Assembly: GCA_014843695.1 (NCBI GenBank)
Contig: CM026398.1
Location: forward strand, 16,044,414-16,108,413
Reading direction: 5' to 3'
DNA length: 64,000 nt
From: Archivesica marissinica
Taxonomy: Eukaryota; Mollusca; Bivalvia; Venerida; Vesicomyidae
The notes under the pieces were generated by a model. The model saw only the letters and a list, made by a program, of their open reading frames with translations, was not told the DNA's origin and did not search any database. The position numbers and the translations under genes are program-made. Shown piece after piece: positions 9,335-22,950 of the stretch (position 1 is its first letter; every line of letters starts with the position of its first letter).

Positions 9335-11145
9335 TGCGAACATTTTGGGTAGGTCCTTGTTACATCGATTATTTGGAGTATCTCATGGTAACGAACATTT
9401 GGGGTATGTCTTGTTAACGGACATTTGGAGTATGTCTTGGTAACGAACATTTGGAGTATGTCATGGTAACGAACATTTGGTGTATGTCTTGGTAACGGAC
9501 ATTTGGGGTATGTCTTGGTAACGTACATTGGGGTATGTCTTGGTAACGAACATTTGGGGTATGTCTTGTTAACAGACATTTGGAGTATGTCTTGGTAGCG
9601 AACATTTGTGGTATGTCATGGTAACGAACATTGGGGTATGTCTTGGTAACGGACATTTGGAGTATGTCTTGTTAGCGAACATTTGTGGTATGTCATGGTA
9701 ACGAACATTTGGGGTATGTCTTGTTAACGGACATTTGGAGTATGTCTTGGTAACGAACATTTGGAGTATGTCATGGTAACGAACATTTGGAGTATGTCTT
9801 GGTAGCGAACATTGGGGTATGTCATGGTAACGAACATTGGGGTATGTCTTGGTAACGAACATTTGGTGTATGTTTTGGTAACGGACATTTGGAGTATGTC
9901 TTGGTAACGAACATTTGATGTATGTCATGGTAACGAACATTTGGGGTATGTCTTGGTAACGAACATTTGTGGTATGTCATGGTAACGAACATTGGGGTAT
10001 GTCTTGGTAACGAACATTTGGTGTATGTCTTGGTAGCGAACATTGGGTTATGTCTTGGTAACGAACATTTGGTGTATGTCTTGGTAACGAACATGTGTGG
10101 TATGTCATGGTAATGAACATTTGGGGGATGTCTTGGTAACGAACATTTGGGGTATGTCTTGGTAACGAACATGTGTGGTATGTCATGGTAACGAACATTT
10201 GGGGGATGTCTTGGTAACGAACATTTGGGGTATGTCTTGGTAACGAACATTTGGGGTATGTCTTGGTAACGAACATTTTGGGTATGTCTTGGTAACTAAC
10301 ATTTTGGGTATGTCTTGGTAGCTAACATTTGTTGTATGTCTTGGTAACGAACATTTGGTGTATGTCTTGGTAACGAACATTTGGTGTATGTTCTTGGTAA
10401 CGAACATTTGTGGTATGTCATGGTAACGAACATTTGGGGTATGTCATGGTAACGAACATTGGGGGTATGTCTTGGTAACGAACATTTGGTGTATGTCTTG
10501 GTAACGAACATTTGGTGTATGTCTTGGTAACGAACATTTGGTATATGTTCTTGGTAACGAACATTTGTGGTATGTTCTTGGTAACGAACATTTGTGGTAT
10601 GTCTTGGTAACGAACAATTGGGGTATGTCATGGTAACGAACATTTGGAGTATGTCTTGGTAACGAACATTGGGTTATGTCTTGGTAACGACCATTTGGGG
10701 TATGTCATGGTAACGAACATTTGGGGTATGTCTTGGTAACGAACATTTGGGGTATGTCTTGGTAACGAACATTGGGTTATGTCTTCGTAACGAACATTTG
10801 GGGTATGTCTTGGTAACGAACATTGGGTTATGTCTTGGTAACGAACATTTGGGGTATGTCTTGGTAACGAACATTTGGAGTATGTCTTGGTAACTAACAT
10901 ATGGTGTATGTCTTGGTAACGAACATTTGGTGTATGTCTTGGTAACGAACATTTGGTGTATGTTCTTGGTAACGAACAGTTGGTGTATGTTCTTGGTAAC
11001 GAACATTTGGGGTATGTCATGGTAACGAACAGTTGGTGTATGTTCTTGGTAACGAACATTTGGTGTATGTTCTTGGTAACGAAAATGTGTGGTATGTCTT
11101 GGTAACGAACATTTGGGTATGTCATGGTAACGAACATTTGTACCA
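9335..11145. repeat. 26/27-bp minisatellite
   Basis: About 68 units of the type GGTAACGAACATTTGGGGTA plus TGTCTT, with variants TGTCATGG and TGTTCTTGG. The minus-strand frames of up to 185 codons are periodic peptides and are not considered genes. Confidence 0.95.
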
Positions 11146-11154
11146 TTTGACCAG

Positions 11155-11235
11155 TTGAATTGATATTTACTCCTGGCTCAACCAATCAGAAAGCCTGAGA
11201 CAGAGCTTGAGATTGGAGAACAGTTTAATAACCTA
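11155..11235. mobile_element. Fragment of the foldback element seen at 38815-39190
   Basis: Shares CAACCAATCAGAAAGCCTGA-like and TTGAGATTGGAGAACAGTTT-like sequence with the right arm at about 39115-39175. It sits exactly between two minisatellites. Confidence 0.5.
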
Positions 11236-11243
11236 CAAACCTT

Positions 11244-14200
11244 GTAACATTAGTCACAACGAACAGTTGGGGTAGTTTCTGGGTACATGTTGCGTTGTCC
11301 TGGTTACATTAGTTACAACGAACATCTGGGGTAGTTGCTGGGTAAATGTTGCGTGGTCCTGGTTACATTAGTCACAACGAACATCTGGGGTAGTTTCTGG
11401 GTAAATGTTGCGTGGTCCTGGTTATGTTAGTCACAACGAACATCTGGGGTAGTTTCTGGGTAAATGTTGCGTGGTCCTGGTTATTTTAGTCACAACGAAC
11501 ATCTGGGGTAGTTTCTTGGTAAATGTTGCGTGGTCCTGGTTATGTTAGTCACAATGAACATCTGGGGTAGTTTCTGGGTAAATGTTGCGTGGTCCTGGTT
11601 ACATTAGTCACAACGAACATCTGGGGTAGTTTCTGGGTAAATGTTGCGTGGTCCTGGTTACATTAGTCACAACGAACATCTGGGGTAGTTTCTGGGTAAA
11701 TGTTGCGTGGTCCTGGTTACATTAGTCACAACGAACATATGGGGTAGTTTCTGGGTAAATGTTGCGTGGTCCTGGTTGCATTAGTCACAACGAACATCTG
11801 GGGTAGTTTCTGGGTAAATGTTGCGTGGTCCTGGTTACATTAGTCACAACGAACATCTGGGGTAGTTTCTGGGTAAATGTTGCGTGGTCCTGGTTACATT
11901 AGTCACAACGAACATCTGGGGTAGTTTCTGGGTAAATGTTGCGTGGTCCTGGTTACATTAGTCACAACGAACATATGGGGTAGTTTCTGGGTAAATGTTG
12001 CGTGGTCCTGGTTGCATTAGTCACAACGAACATCTGGGGTAGTTTCTGGGTAAATGTTGCGTGGTCCTGGTTACATTAGTCACAACGAACATCTGGGGTA
12101 GTTTCTGGGTAAATGTTGCGTGGTCCTGGTTACATTAGTCACAACGAACATCTGTGGTAGTTTCTGGGTAAATGTTGCGTGGTCCTGGTTACATTAGTCA
12201 CAACGAACATCTGGGGTAGTTTCTGGGTAAATGCTGCGTGGTCCTGGTTACATTAGTCACAACGAACATCTGGGATAGTTGCTGGGTAAATGTTGCGTGG
12301 TCCTGGTTACATTAGTCACAACGAACATCTGGGGTAGTTTCTGGGTAAATGTTGCGTGGTCCTGGTTATGTTAGTCACAACGAACATCTGGGGTAGTTTC
12401 TGGGTAAATGTTGCGTGGTCCTGGTTATTTTAGTCACAACGAACATCTGGGGTAGTTTCTTGGTAAATGTTGCGTGGTCCTGGTTATGTTAGTCACAATG
12501 AACATCTGGGGTAGTTTCTGGGTAAATGTTGCGTGGTCCTGGTTACATTAGTCACAACGAACATCTGGGGTAGTTTCTGGGTAAATGTTGCGTGGTCCTG
12601 GTTACATTAGTCACAACGAACATATGGGGTAGTTTCTGGGTAAATGTTGCGTGGTCCTGGTTGCATTAGTCACAACGAACATCTGGGGTAGTTTCTGGGT
12701 AAATGTTGCGTGGTCCTGGTTACATTAGTCACAACGAACATCTGGGGTAGTTTCTGGGTAAATGTTGCGTAGTCCTGGTTACATTAGTCACAACGAACAT
12801 CTGGGGTAGTTTCTGGGTAAATGTTGCGTTGTCCTGGTTACATTAGTCACAAAGAACAGCTGGGGTAGTTTCTGGGTAAATGTTGCGTGGTCCTGGTTAC
12901 ATTAGTCACAACGAACATCTGGGGTAGTTTCTGGGTAAATGTTGCGTGGTCCTGGTTACATTAGTCACAACGAACATCTGGGGTAGTTTCTGGGTAAATG
13001 TTGCGTGGTCCTGGTTATGTTAGTCACAACGAACATCTGGGGTAGTTTCTGGGTAAATGTTGCGTGGTCCTGGTTACATTAGTCACAACGAACATCTGGG
13101 GTAGTTTCTGGGTAAATGTTGCGTGGTCCTGGTTACATTAGTCACAACGAACATCTGGGGTAGTTTCTGGGTAAATGTTGCGTGGTCCTAGTTATGTTAT
13201 TCACAACGAACAGCTGTGGTAGTTTCTGGGTAAATGTTGCGTTGTCCTGGTTACATTAGTCACAACGAACATCTGGGGTAGTTTCTGGGTAAATGTTGCG
13301 TGGTCCTGGTTATGTTAGTCACAACGAACATCTGGGGTAGTTTCTGGGTAAATGTTGCGTGGTCCTGGTTATGTTAGTCACAACGAACATATGGGGTAGT
13401 TTGTGGGTAAATGTTGCGTGGTCCTGGTTATGTTAGTCACAACGAACATATGGGGTAGTTTCTGGGTAAATGTTGCGTGGTCCAGGTTATGTTAGTCACA
13501 ACGAACATCTGGGGTAGTTTCTGGGTAAATGTTGCGTGGTCCTGGTTACATTAGTCACAACGAACATCTGGGGTAGTTTCTGGGTAAATGCTGCGTGGTC
13601 CTGGTTACATTAGTCACAACGAACATCTGGGGTAGTTTCTGGGTAAATGTTGCGTGGTCCTGGTTACATTAGTCACAACGAACATCTGGGGTAGTTTCTG
13701 GGTAAATGTTGCGTGGTCCTGGTTACATTAGTCACAACGAACATCTGGGGTAGTTTCTGGGTAAATGTTGCGTGGTCCTGGTTACATTAGTCACAACGAA
13801 CATCTGGGGTAGTTTCTGGGTAAATGTTGCGTGGTCCTGGTTACATTAGTCACAACGAACATCTGGGGTAGTTTCTGGGTAAATGTTGCGTGGTCCTGGT
13901 TACATTAGTCACAACGAACATCTGGGGTAGTTTCTGGGTAAATGTTGCGTGGTCCTGGTTACATTAGTCACAACGAACATCTGGGGTAGTTTCTGGGTAA
14001 ATGTTGCGTGGTCCTGGTTACATTAGTCACAACGAACATCTGGGGTAGTTTCTGGGTAAATGTTGCGTGGTCCTGGTTACATTAGTCACAACGAACATCT
14101 GGGGTAGTTTCTGGGTAAATGCTGCGTGGTCCTGGTTACATTAGTCACAACGAACATCTGGGATAGTTTCTGGGTAAATGTTGCGTGGTCCTGGTTACAT

Positions 14201-14514
14201 TAGTCACAACGAACATCTGGGGTAGTTTCTGGGTAAATGTTGCGTGGTCCTGGTTATGTTAGTCACAACGAACATCTGGGGTAGTTTCTGGGTAAATGTT
14301 GCGTGGTCCTGGTTACATTAGTCACAACGAACATCTGGGGTAGTTTCTGGGTAAATGTTGCGTGGTCCTGGTTATGTTAGTCACAACGAACATCTGGGGT
14401 AGTTTCTGGGTAAATGTTGCGTGGTCCTGGTTACATTAGTCACAACGAACATCTGGGGTAGTTTCTGGGTAAATGTTGCGTGGTCCTGGTTACATTAGTC
14501 ACAACGAACATCTG
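11244..14514. repeat. 59-bp minisatellite, left part
   Basis: About 55 units containing TTACATTAGTCACAACGAAC, ATCTGGGGTAGTTTCTGGG and TAAATGTTGCGTGGTCC. Higher-order structure is visible: variant strings recur in the same order in different places. No gene. Confidence 0.95.
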
Positions 14515-15514
14515 NNNNNNNNNNNNNNNNNNNNNNNNNNNNNNNNNNNNNNNNNNNNNNNNNNNNNNNNNNNNNNNNNNNNNNNNNNNNNNNNNNNNNN
14601 NNNNNNNNNNNNNNNNNNNNNNNNNNNNNNNNNNNNNNNNNNNNNNNNNNNNNNNNNNNNNNNNNNNNNNNNNNNNNNNNNNNNNNNNNNNNNNNNNNNN
14701 NNNNNNNNNNNNNNNNNNNNNNNNNNNNNNNNNNNNNNNNNNNNNNNNNNNNNNNNNNNNNNNNNNNNNNNNNNNNNNNNNNNNNNNNNNNNNNNNNNNN
14801 NNNNNNNNNNNNNNNNNNNNNNNNNNNNNNNNNNNNNNNNNNNNNNNNNNNNNNNNNNNNNNNNNNNNNNNNNNNNNNNNNNNNNNNNNNNNNNNNNNNN
14901 NNNNNNNNNNNNNNNNNNNNNNNNNNNNNNNNNNNNNNNNNNNNNNNNNNNNNNNNNNNNNNNNNNNNNNNNNNNNNNNNNNNNNNNNNNNNNNNNNNNN
15001 NNNNNNNNNNNNNNNNNNNNNNNNNNNNNNNNNNNNNNNNNNNNNNNNNNNNNNNNNNNNNNNNNNNNNNNNNNNNNNNNNNNNNNNNNNNNNNNNNNNN
15101 NNNNNNNNNNNNNNNNNNNNNNNNNNNNNNNNNNNNNNNNNNNNNNNNNNNNNNNNNNNNNNNNNNNNNNNNNNNNNNNNNNNNNNNNNNNNNNNNNNNN
15201 NNNNNNNNNNNNNNNNNNNNNNNNNNNNNNNNNNNNNNNNNNNNNNNNNNNNNNNNNNNNNNNNNNNNNNNNNNNNNNNNNNNNNNNNNNNNNNNNNNNN
15301 NNNNNNNNNNNNNNNNNNNNNNNNNNNNNNNNNNNNNNNNNNNNNNNNNNNNNNNNNNNNNNNNNNNNNNNNNNNNNNNNNNNNNNNNNNNNNNNNNNNN
15401 NNNNNNNNNNNNNNNNNNNNNNNNNNNNNNNNNNNNNNNNNNNNNNNNNNNNNNNNNNNNNNNNNNNNNNNNNNNNNNNNNNNNNNNNNNNNNNNNNNNN
15501 NNNNNNNNNNNNNN
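14515..15514. other. Assembly gap, 1,000 N
   Basis: Exactly 1,000 N. The flanks (CATCTG on the left, TGGGGTAG on the right) are the same repeat unit, so the true array length is unknown. Confidence 0.99.
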
Positions 15515-17495
15515 TGGGGTAGTTTCTGGGTAAATGTTGCGTGGTCCTGGTTACATTAGTCACAACGAACATCTGGGGTAGTTTCTGGGTAAATGTTGCG
15601 TGGTCCTGGTTACATTAGTCACAACGAACATCTGGGGTAGTTTCTGGGTAAATGTTGCGTGGTCCTAGTTATGTTATTCACAACGAACAGCTGTGGTAGT
15701 TTCTGGGTAAATGTTGCGTTGTCCTGGTTACATTAGTCACAACGAACATCTGGGGTAGTTTCTGGGTAAATGTTGCGTGGTCCTGGTTATGTTAGTCACA
15801 ACGAACATCTGGGGTAGTTTCTGGGTAAATGTTGCGTGGTCCTGGTTATGTTAGTCACAACGAACATATGGGGTAGTTTGTGGGTAAATGTTGCGTGGTC
15901 CTGGTTATGTTAGTCACAACGAACATATGGGGTAGTTTCTGGGTAAATGTTGCGTGGTCCAGGTTATGTTAGTCACAACGAACATCTGGGGTAGTTTCTG
16001 GGTAAATGTTGCGTGGTCCTGGTTACATTAGTCACAACGAACATCTGGGGTAGTTTCTGGGTAAATGCTGCGTGGTCCTGGTTACATTAGTCACAACGAA
16101 CATCTGGGGTAGTTTCTGGGTAAATGCTGCGTGGTCCTGGTTACATTAGTCACAACGAACATCTGGGATAGTTTCTGGGTAAATGTTGCGTGGTCCTGGT
16201 TACATTAGTCACAAAGAACAGCTGGGGTAGTTTCTGGGTAAATGTTGTGTGGTCCTGGTTACATTAGTCACAACGAACATCTGGGGTAGTTTCTGGGTAA
16301 ATGTTGCATGGTCCTGGTTACATTAGTCACAACGAACATCTGGGGTAGTTTCTGGGTAAATGTTGCGTGGTCCTGGTTATGTTAGTCACAACGAACATCT
16401 GGGGTAGTTTCTGGGTAAATGTTGCGTGGTCCTGGTTACATTAGTCACAACGAACATCTGGGGTAGTTTCTGGGTAAATGTTGCGTGGTCCTAGTTATGT
16501 TAGTCACAACGAACAGCTGGGGTAGTTTCTGGGTAAATGTTGCGTTGTCCTGGTTACATTAGTCACAACGAACATCTGGGGTAGTTTCTGGGTAAATGTT
16601 GCGTGGTCCTGGTTATGTTAGTCACAACGAACATCTGGGGTAGTTTCTGGGTAAATGTTGCGTGGTCCTGGTTATGTTAGTCACAACGAACATCTGGGGT
16701 AGTTTGTGGGTAAATGTTGCGTGGTCCTGGTTACATTAGTCACAACGAACATATGGGGTAGTTTCTGGGTAAATGTTGCGTGGTCCTGGTTACATTAGTC
16801 ACAACGAACATCTGGGGTAGTTTCTGGGTAAATGTTGCGTGGTCCTGGTTACATTAGTCACAACGAACATCTGGGGTAGTTTCTGGGTAAATGTTGCGTG
16901 GTCCTGGTTACATTAGTCACAACGAACATCTGGGGTAGTTTCTGGGTAAATGTTGCGTGGTCCTGGTTACATTAGTCACAACGAACATCTGGGGTAGTTT
17001 CTGGGTAAATGTTGCGTGGTCCTGGTTACATTAGTCACAACGAACATCTGGGGTAGTTTCTGGGTAAATGTTGCGTGGTCCTGGTTACATTAGTCACAAA
17101 GAACAGCTGGGGTAGTTTCTGGGTAAATGTTGCGTGGTCCTGGTTACATTAGTCACAACGAACATCTGGGGTAGTTTCTGGGTAAATGTTGCGTGGTCCT
17201 GGTTACATTAGTCACAACGAACATCTGGGGTAGTTTCTGGGTAAATGTTGCGTGGTCCTGGTTACATTAGTCACAACGAACATCTGGGGTAGTTTCTGGG
17301 TAAATGTTGCGTGGTCCTGGTTACATTAGTCACAACGAACATCTGGGGTAGTTTCTGGGTAAATGTTGCGTGGTCCTGGTTACATTAGTCACAACGAACA
17401 TCTGGGGTAGTTTCTGGGTAAATGTTGCGTGGTCCTGGTTACATTAGTCACAAGGAACATCTGGGGTAGTTTCTGGGTAAATGTTGCGTGGTCCT
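15515..17495. repeat. 59-bp minisatellite, right part
   Basis: Continues the array left of the gap, about 33 units. Rare variants such as TATTCACAACGAACAGCTGT (near 13198 and 15674) recur in matching contexts on both sides. Confidence 0.95.
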
Positions 17496-18012
17496 GGTTA
17501 CATTAGCAACACCGGACATTGGGAGTATAGTCTGGTTACATTCGTTACATCGAATAGTAGGGGTAGGTCCTGGTTACATTAGCAACACCGGACATTGGGA
17601 GTATATTCTGGTTACATTCGTTACATCGAATAGTAGGGGTAGGTCCTGGTTACATTAGCAACACCGGACATTGGGAGTATAGTCTGGTTACATTCGTTAC
17701 ATCGAATAGTAGGGGTAGGTCCTGGTTACATTAGCAACACCGGACATTGGGAGTATAGTCTGGTTACATTCGTTACATCGAATAGTAGGGGTAGGTCCTG
17801 GTTACATTAGCAACACCGGACATTGGGAGTATAGTCTGGTTACATTCGTTACATCGAATAGTAGGGGTAGGTCCTGGTTACATTAGCAACACCGGACATT
17901 GGGAGTATAGTCTGGTTACATTCGTTACATCGAATAGTATGGTTAGGTCCATGGTTACATTAGCAACACCGGACATTGGGAGTATATTCTGGTTACATTC
18001 GTTACATCGAAT
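17492..18012. repeat. 76-bp minisatellite
   Basis: About seven units joining AGCAACACCGGACATTGGGA to GGTTACATTCGTTACATCGA. The second half is the ancestor or descendant of the 38-bp unit that follows. Confidence 0.9.
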
Positions 18013-19240
18013 AGTATGGTTAGGTCCTGGTTACATTCACTACATCGAATAGTATGGTTAGATGTCTGGTTACATTCACTACATCGAATAGTATGGTTAG
18101 GTCCTGGTTACATTCACAACATCGAATATTGGGAGTATAGTCTGGTTACATTCACTACATCGAATATAATGGTTATGTCATGGGTACATTCACTACATCG
18201 AATAGTATGGTTAGGTCCTTGTTACATTCACTACATCGAACAGTATGGTTAGGTCCCTGGTTACATTCACTACATCGAATAGTATGGTTAGGTCCTGGTT
18301 ACATTCACTACATCGAATATTATGGTACGGTCCCTGGTTACATTCACTATATCGAATAATAGTGTACGGTCCCTGGTTACATTCACTACATCGAATATAA
18401 TGGCTAGGTCCTGGTTACATTCACTACATCGAATATAATGGTTAGGTCCTGGTTACATTCACTACATCGAATATAATGGTTAGGTCCTGGATACATTCAC
18501 TACATCGAATAGTATGGTTAGGTCCTGGTTACATTCACTACGTCGAATAGTATGGTTAGGTCATGGTTACATTCATTACATCGAATAGTATGGCTAGGTC
18601 CTGGTTACATTCACTACATCGAATAGTATGGTTAGGTCCTGGTTACATTCACTACATCGAATACAATGGTTAGGTCCTGGTTACATTCACTACATCGAAT
18701 AGTACGGTTAGGTCATGGTTACATTCATTACATCGAATAGTATGGTTAGGTCCTGGTTACATTCACTACATCGAATATAATGGTTAGGTCCTGGTTACAT
18801 TCACTACATCGAATAGTACGGTTACTCGGTTAGGTCGTCATGGTTACATTCACTGCATCGAATAATATCGTTAGGTCCTGGTTACATTCACTACATCGAA
18901 TAGTATGGTTAGGTCCTGGTTACATTCACTACATCGAATATAATGGTTATGTCATGGGTACATTCACTACATCGAATAGTACGGTTACTCGGTTAGGTCG
19001 TCATGGTTACATTCATTACATCGAATAGTATGGTTAGGTTCTGGTTACATTCACTACATCGAATAGTATGGTTAGGTCCTGGTTACATTCACTACATCGA
19101 ATAGAATGGTTATGTCCTGGTTACATTCATTACATCGAATAGTATGGTTAGGTCCTGGTTACATTAGCCACATCGAATAGTATGGTTAGGCCCTGGTTAC
19201 ATTCATTACATCGAATAGTATGGTTAGATTAGCCACAACG
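18013..19240. repeat. 38-40 bp minisatellite
   Basis: About 31 units of TTACATTCACTACATCGAAT plus AGTATGGTTAGGTCC with many point variants. It follows directly from the 76-bp array, so the two form one evolutionary series. Confidence 0.9.
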
Positions 19241-19289
19241 AATAGGTGGGGTATATCCGCGCTACATTACGGCAACATACATACCACAA

Positions 19290-22200
19290 CACATCACGAT
19301 TACAATCGCCTGGTTTGTAAGTACCATGATAACAATCGTCTGGTAGACATGCATCATGATTACATTCTTCTTGTATGCATGCATCATGATTACAAGCGTC
19401 TTGTAGACATACATCATGATTACAATCGTCTGGTAGACATGCATCATGATTACAATGGTCTGGTAGGCACGCATTATGATTACAATCATCTGGTAGTCAT
19501 GCATCATGATTACAATGGTCTGGTAGGCACGCATTATGATTACAATGGTCTGGTAGGCATGAATCATGATTACAATTGTCTAGTAGGCATTTATCATGAT
19601 TACAATCGTCTGGTATGTAAGTACCATGATAACAATCGCCTGGTACCATGATTACAATGGTCTTGTAGGTATGCATCATGATTACAATGGTCTTGTAGGC
19701 ATGCATCATGATTACAATTGTCTTGTAGACACGCATCATGATTACAATCGTCTGGTAGCATCATGATTACAATCGTCTGGTAGACACGCATCATAATTAC
19801 AATCGTCTGGTAGATATGCATCATGATTACAATCGTCTGGTAGCCATACATCATGATTACAATCGTCTGGTAGACATGCATCATGATTACAATCGTCTTG
19901 TAGACATGCATCATGATTACAATCGTCTGGTAGACATGCATCATGATTACAATGGTCTGGTAGGCACGCATCATGATTACAATGGTCTGGTAGGAACGCA
20001 TCATGATTACAATGGTCTGGTAGGCACGCATCATGATTACAATGGTCTTGTAGACATGCATCATGATTACAATGGTCTGGTAGGCACGCATCATGATTAC
20101 AATGGTCTGGTAGGCACGCATCATGATCACAATGGTTCGGTAGGCATGCATCAATGATTACAATGGTCTGGTAGGCACGCATCATGATTACAATCATCTG
20201 GTAGGCATGCATCATGATTACAATCGTCTGGTAGTCATGCATCATGATTACATTCGTCTGGTAGACATGCATCATGATTGCAATGGTCTGGTAGGCACGC
20301 ATCATGATCACAATGGTTCGGTAGGCATGCATCATGATTACAATGGTCTGGTAGGCACGCATCATGATTACAATCATCTGGTAGGCATGCATCATGATTA
20401 CATTCGTCTGGTAGGCATGCATCATGATTACATTCGTCTGGTAGACATGCATCATGATTGCAATGGTCTGGTAGACATGTACTATGATTACAATGGTCTT
20501 GTAGACATGCATCATGATTACAATGGTCTGGTAGACATGCATCATGATTACAATGGTCTGGTAGGCACGCATCATGATTACAATGGTCTGGTAGGCACGC
20601 ATCATGATTACAATGGTCTGGTAGGCACGCATCATTATTACAATGGTCTGGTAGGCACGCATCATGATCACAATGGTTCGGTAGGCATGCATCATGATTA
20701 CAATGGTCTGGTAAGCACGCATCATGATTACAATCATCTGGTAGGCATGCATCATGATTACATTCGTCTGGTAGGCATGCATCATGATTACAATCGTCTG
20801 GTAGTCATGCATCATGTTTACATTCGTCTGGTAGACATGCATCATGATTGCAATGTTCTGGTAGACAATTACTATGATTACAATGGTCTTGTAGGCACGC
20901 ATCATGATTACAATGGTCTGGTAGACATGCACTATGATTACAATGGTCTGGTAGTCATGCATCATGATTACATTCGTCTGGTAGACATGCATCATGATTA
21001 CAATCGTCTGGTAGACATGCACTATTATTACAATGGTCTTGTAGGCACGCATCATGATTACAATGGTCTGGTAGACATGCACTATGATTACAATGGTCGT
21101 GTAGGCACGCATCATGATTACAATCATCTGGTAGACACGCATCATGACTACAATCGTCTGGTAGAAACGCATCATGATTACAATGGTCTGGTAGGTACAG
21201 ATCATGATTACAATGGTCTGGTAGACACGCATCATGATTACAATGGTCGTGTAGGCACGCATCATGATTACAATCATCTGGTAGACACGCATCATGACTA
21301 CAATCGTCTGGTAGAAACGCATCATGATTACAATGGTCTGGTAGGTACAGATCATGATTACAATGGTCTGGTAGACACGCATCATGATTACAATGGTCTG
21401 GTAGGCACACATCATGCTCACAATGGTTCGGTAGGCATGCATCATGATTACAATGGTCTGGTAGGCATGCATCATGATTACAATGGTCTGGTAGGCATGC
21501 ATCATGATTACAATGGTCTGGTAGGCATGCATCATGATTACATTCGTCTGGTAGGCATGCATCATGATTACAATCGTCTGGTAGTCATGCATCATGTTTA
21601 CATTCGTCTGGTAGACATGCATCATGATTGCAATGTTCTGGTAGACAATTACTATGATTACAATGGTCTTGTAGGCACGCATCATGATTACAATGGTCTG
21701 GTAGACATGCACTATGATTACAATGGTCGTGTAGGCACGCATCATGATTACAATCATCTGGTAGACACGCATCATGACTACAATCGTCTGGTAGAAACGC
21801 ATCATGATTACAATGGTCTGGTAGGTACAGATCATGATTACATTCGTCTGGTAGACATGCATCATGATTACAATCGTCTGGTAGACATGCACTATGATTA
21901 CAATGGTCGTGTAGGCACGCATCATGATTACAATCATCTGGTAGACACGCATCATGACTACAATCGTCTGGTAGAAACGCATCATGATTACAATGGTCTG
22001 GTAGGTACAGATCATGATTACAATGGTCTGGTAGACACGCATCATGATTACAATGGTCTGGTAGGCACACATCATGCTCACAATGGTTCGGTAGGCATGC
22101 ATCATGATTACAATGGTCTGGTAGGCATGCATCATGATTACAATGGTCTGGTAGGCAGGCATCATGATTACAATGGTCTGGTAGGCATGCATCATGATTA

Positions 22201-22950
22201 CATTCGTCTGGTAGGCATGCATCATGATTACAATCATCTGGTAGTCATGCATCATGATTACATTCGTCTGGTAGACATGCATCATGAATACAATCATCTA
22301 GTAGTCATGCATCATGATTACATTCGTCTGGTAGACATGCATCATGATTGCAATCATCTGGTAGTCATGCATCATGATTACATTCGTCTGGTAGACATGC
22401 ATCATGATTGCAATGGTCTGGTAGACATGCACTATGATTACAATGGTCTGGTAGACATGTATCATGATTACAATCGTCTGGTAGACGTGCATCATGATTA
22501 CAATCGTCCTGTAGACACGCATCATGATTACAACCGTCTGGTAGACACGCATCATGATTACAACCGTCTGGTAGGCATGCATCATGATTACAATCGTCTG
22601 GTAGACACGCATCATGATTACAATCGTCTGGTAGACACGCATCATGATTACAATCGTCTGGTAGACACGCATCATGATTACAATCGTCTGGTAGACACGC
22701 ATCATGATTACAACCGTCTGGTTGACACGCATCATGATTACAATCGTCTGGTAGACACGCATCATGATTACAATCGTCTGGTAGACACGCATCATGATTA
22801 CAATGGTCTGGTAGACATGCATCATGAGTACAATGGTCTGGTAGACACGCATCATGATTACAATCGTCTGGTAGCATCATGATTACAATCGTCTGGTAGA
22901 CACGCATCATGATTACAATCGTCTGGGAATCATACATCATGATTACAATA
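19290..22950. repeat. 30-bp minisatellite with higher-order blocks
   Basis: About 120 units of CATCATGATTACAATGGTCT plus GGTAGGCACG. Because the period is a multiple of three and the unit lacks stops in several frames, open frames of 891 codons (+) and 851 codons (-) run through it. They encode only a decapeptide repeat and carry no support as genes. Blocks are duplicated at larger scale: 20761-20940 recurs at 21541-21720, and 21301-21480 recurs at 21961-22140. Confidence 0.95.

Noticed and set aside
9319..11185. Series of minus-strand frames of 74-185 codons
   Set aside because: Periodic translations of the 26/27-bp minisatellite, with frame changes from unit length variation.
14473..15572. 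Open frames of about 350 codons on both strands
   Set aside because: They consist of the 1,000-N gap with a few repeat codons at each end.
9335..19240. CRISPR-like array
   Set aside because: Units are directly adjacent, with variation spread through the whole unit. There are no unique spacers or cas genes, and the context is eukaryotic.
20207..22882. 891-codon open frame on + and overlapping 851-codon frame on -
   Set aside because: Both lie entirely within a 30-bp tandem array. The period is a multiple of three and the unit is stop-free in these frames, so long frames arise automatically. The peptides are simple decamer repeats with no domain or splice context.
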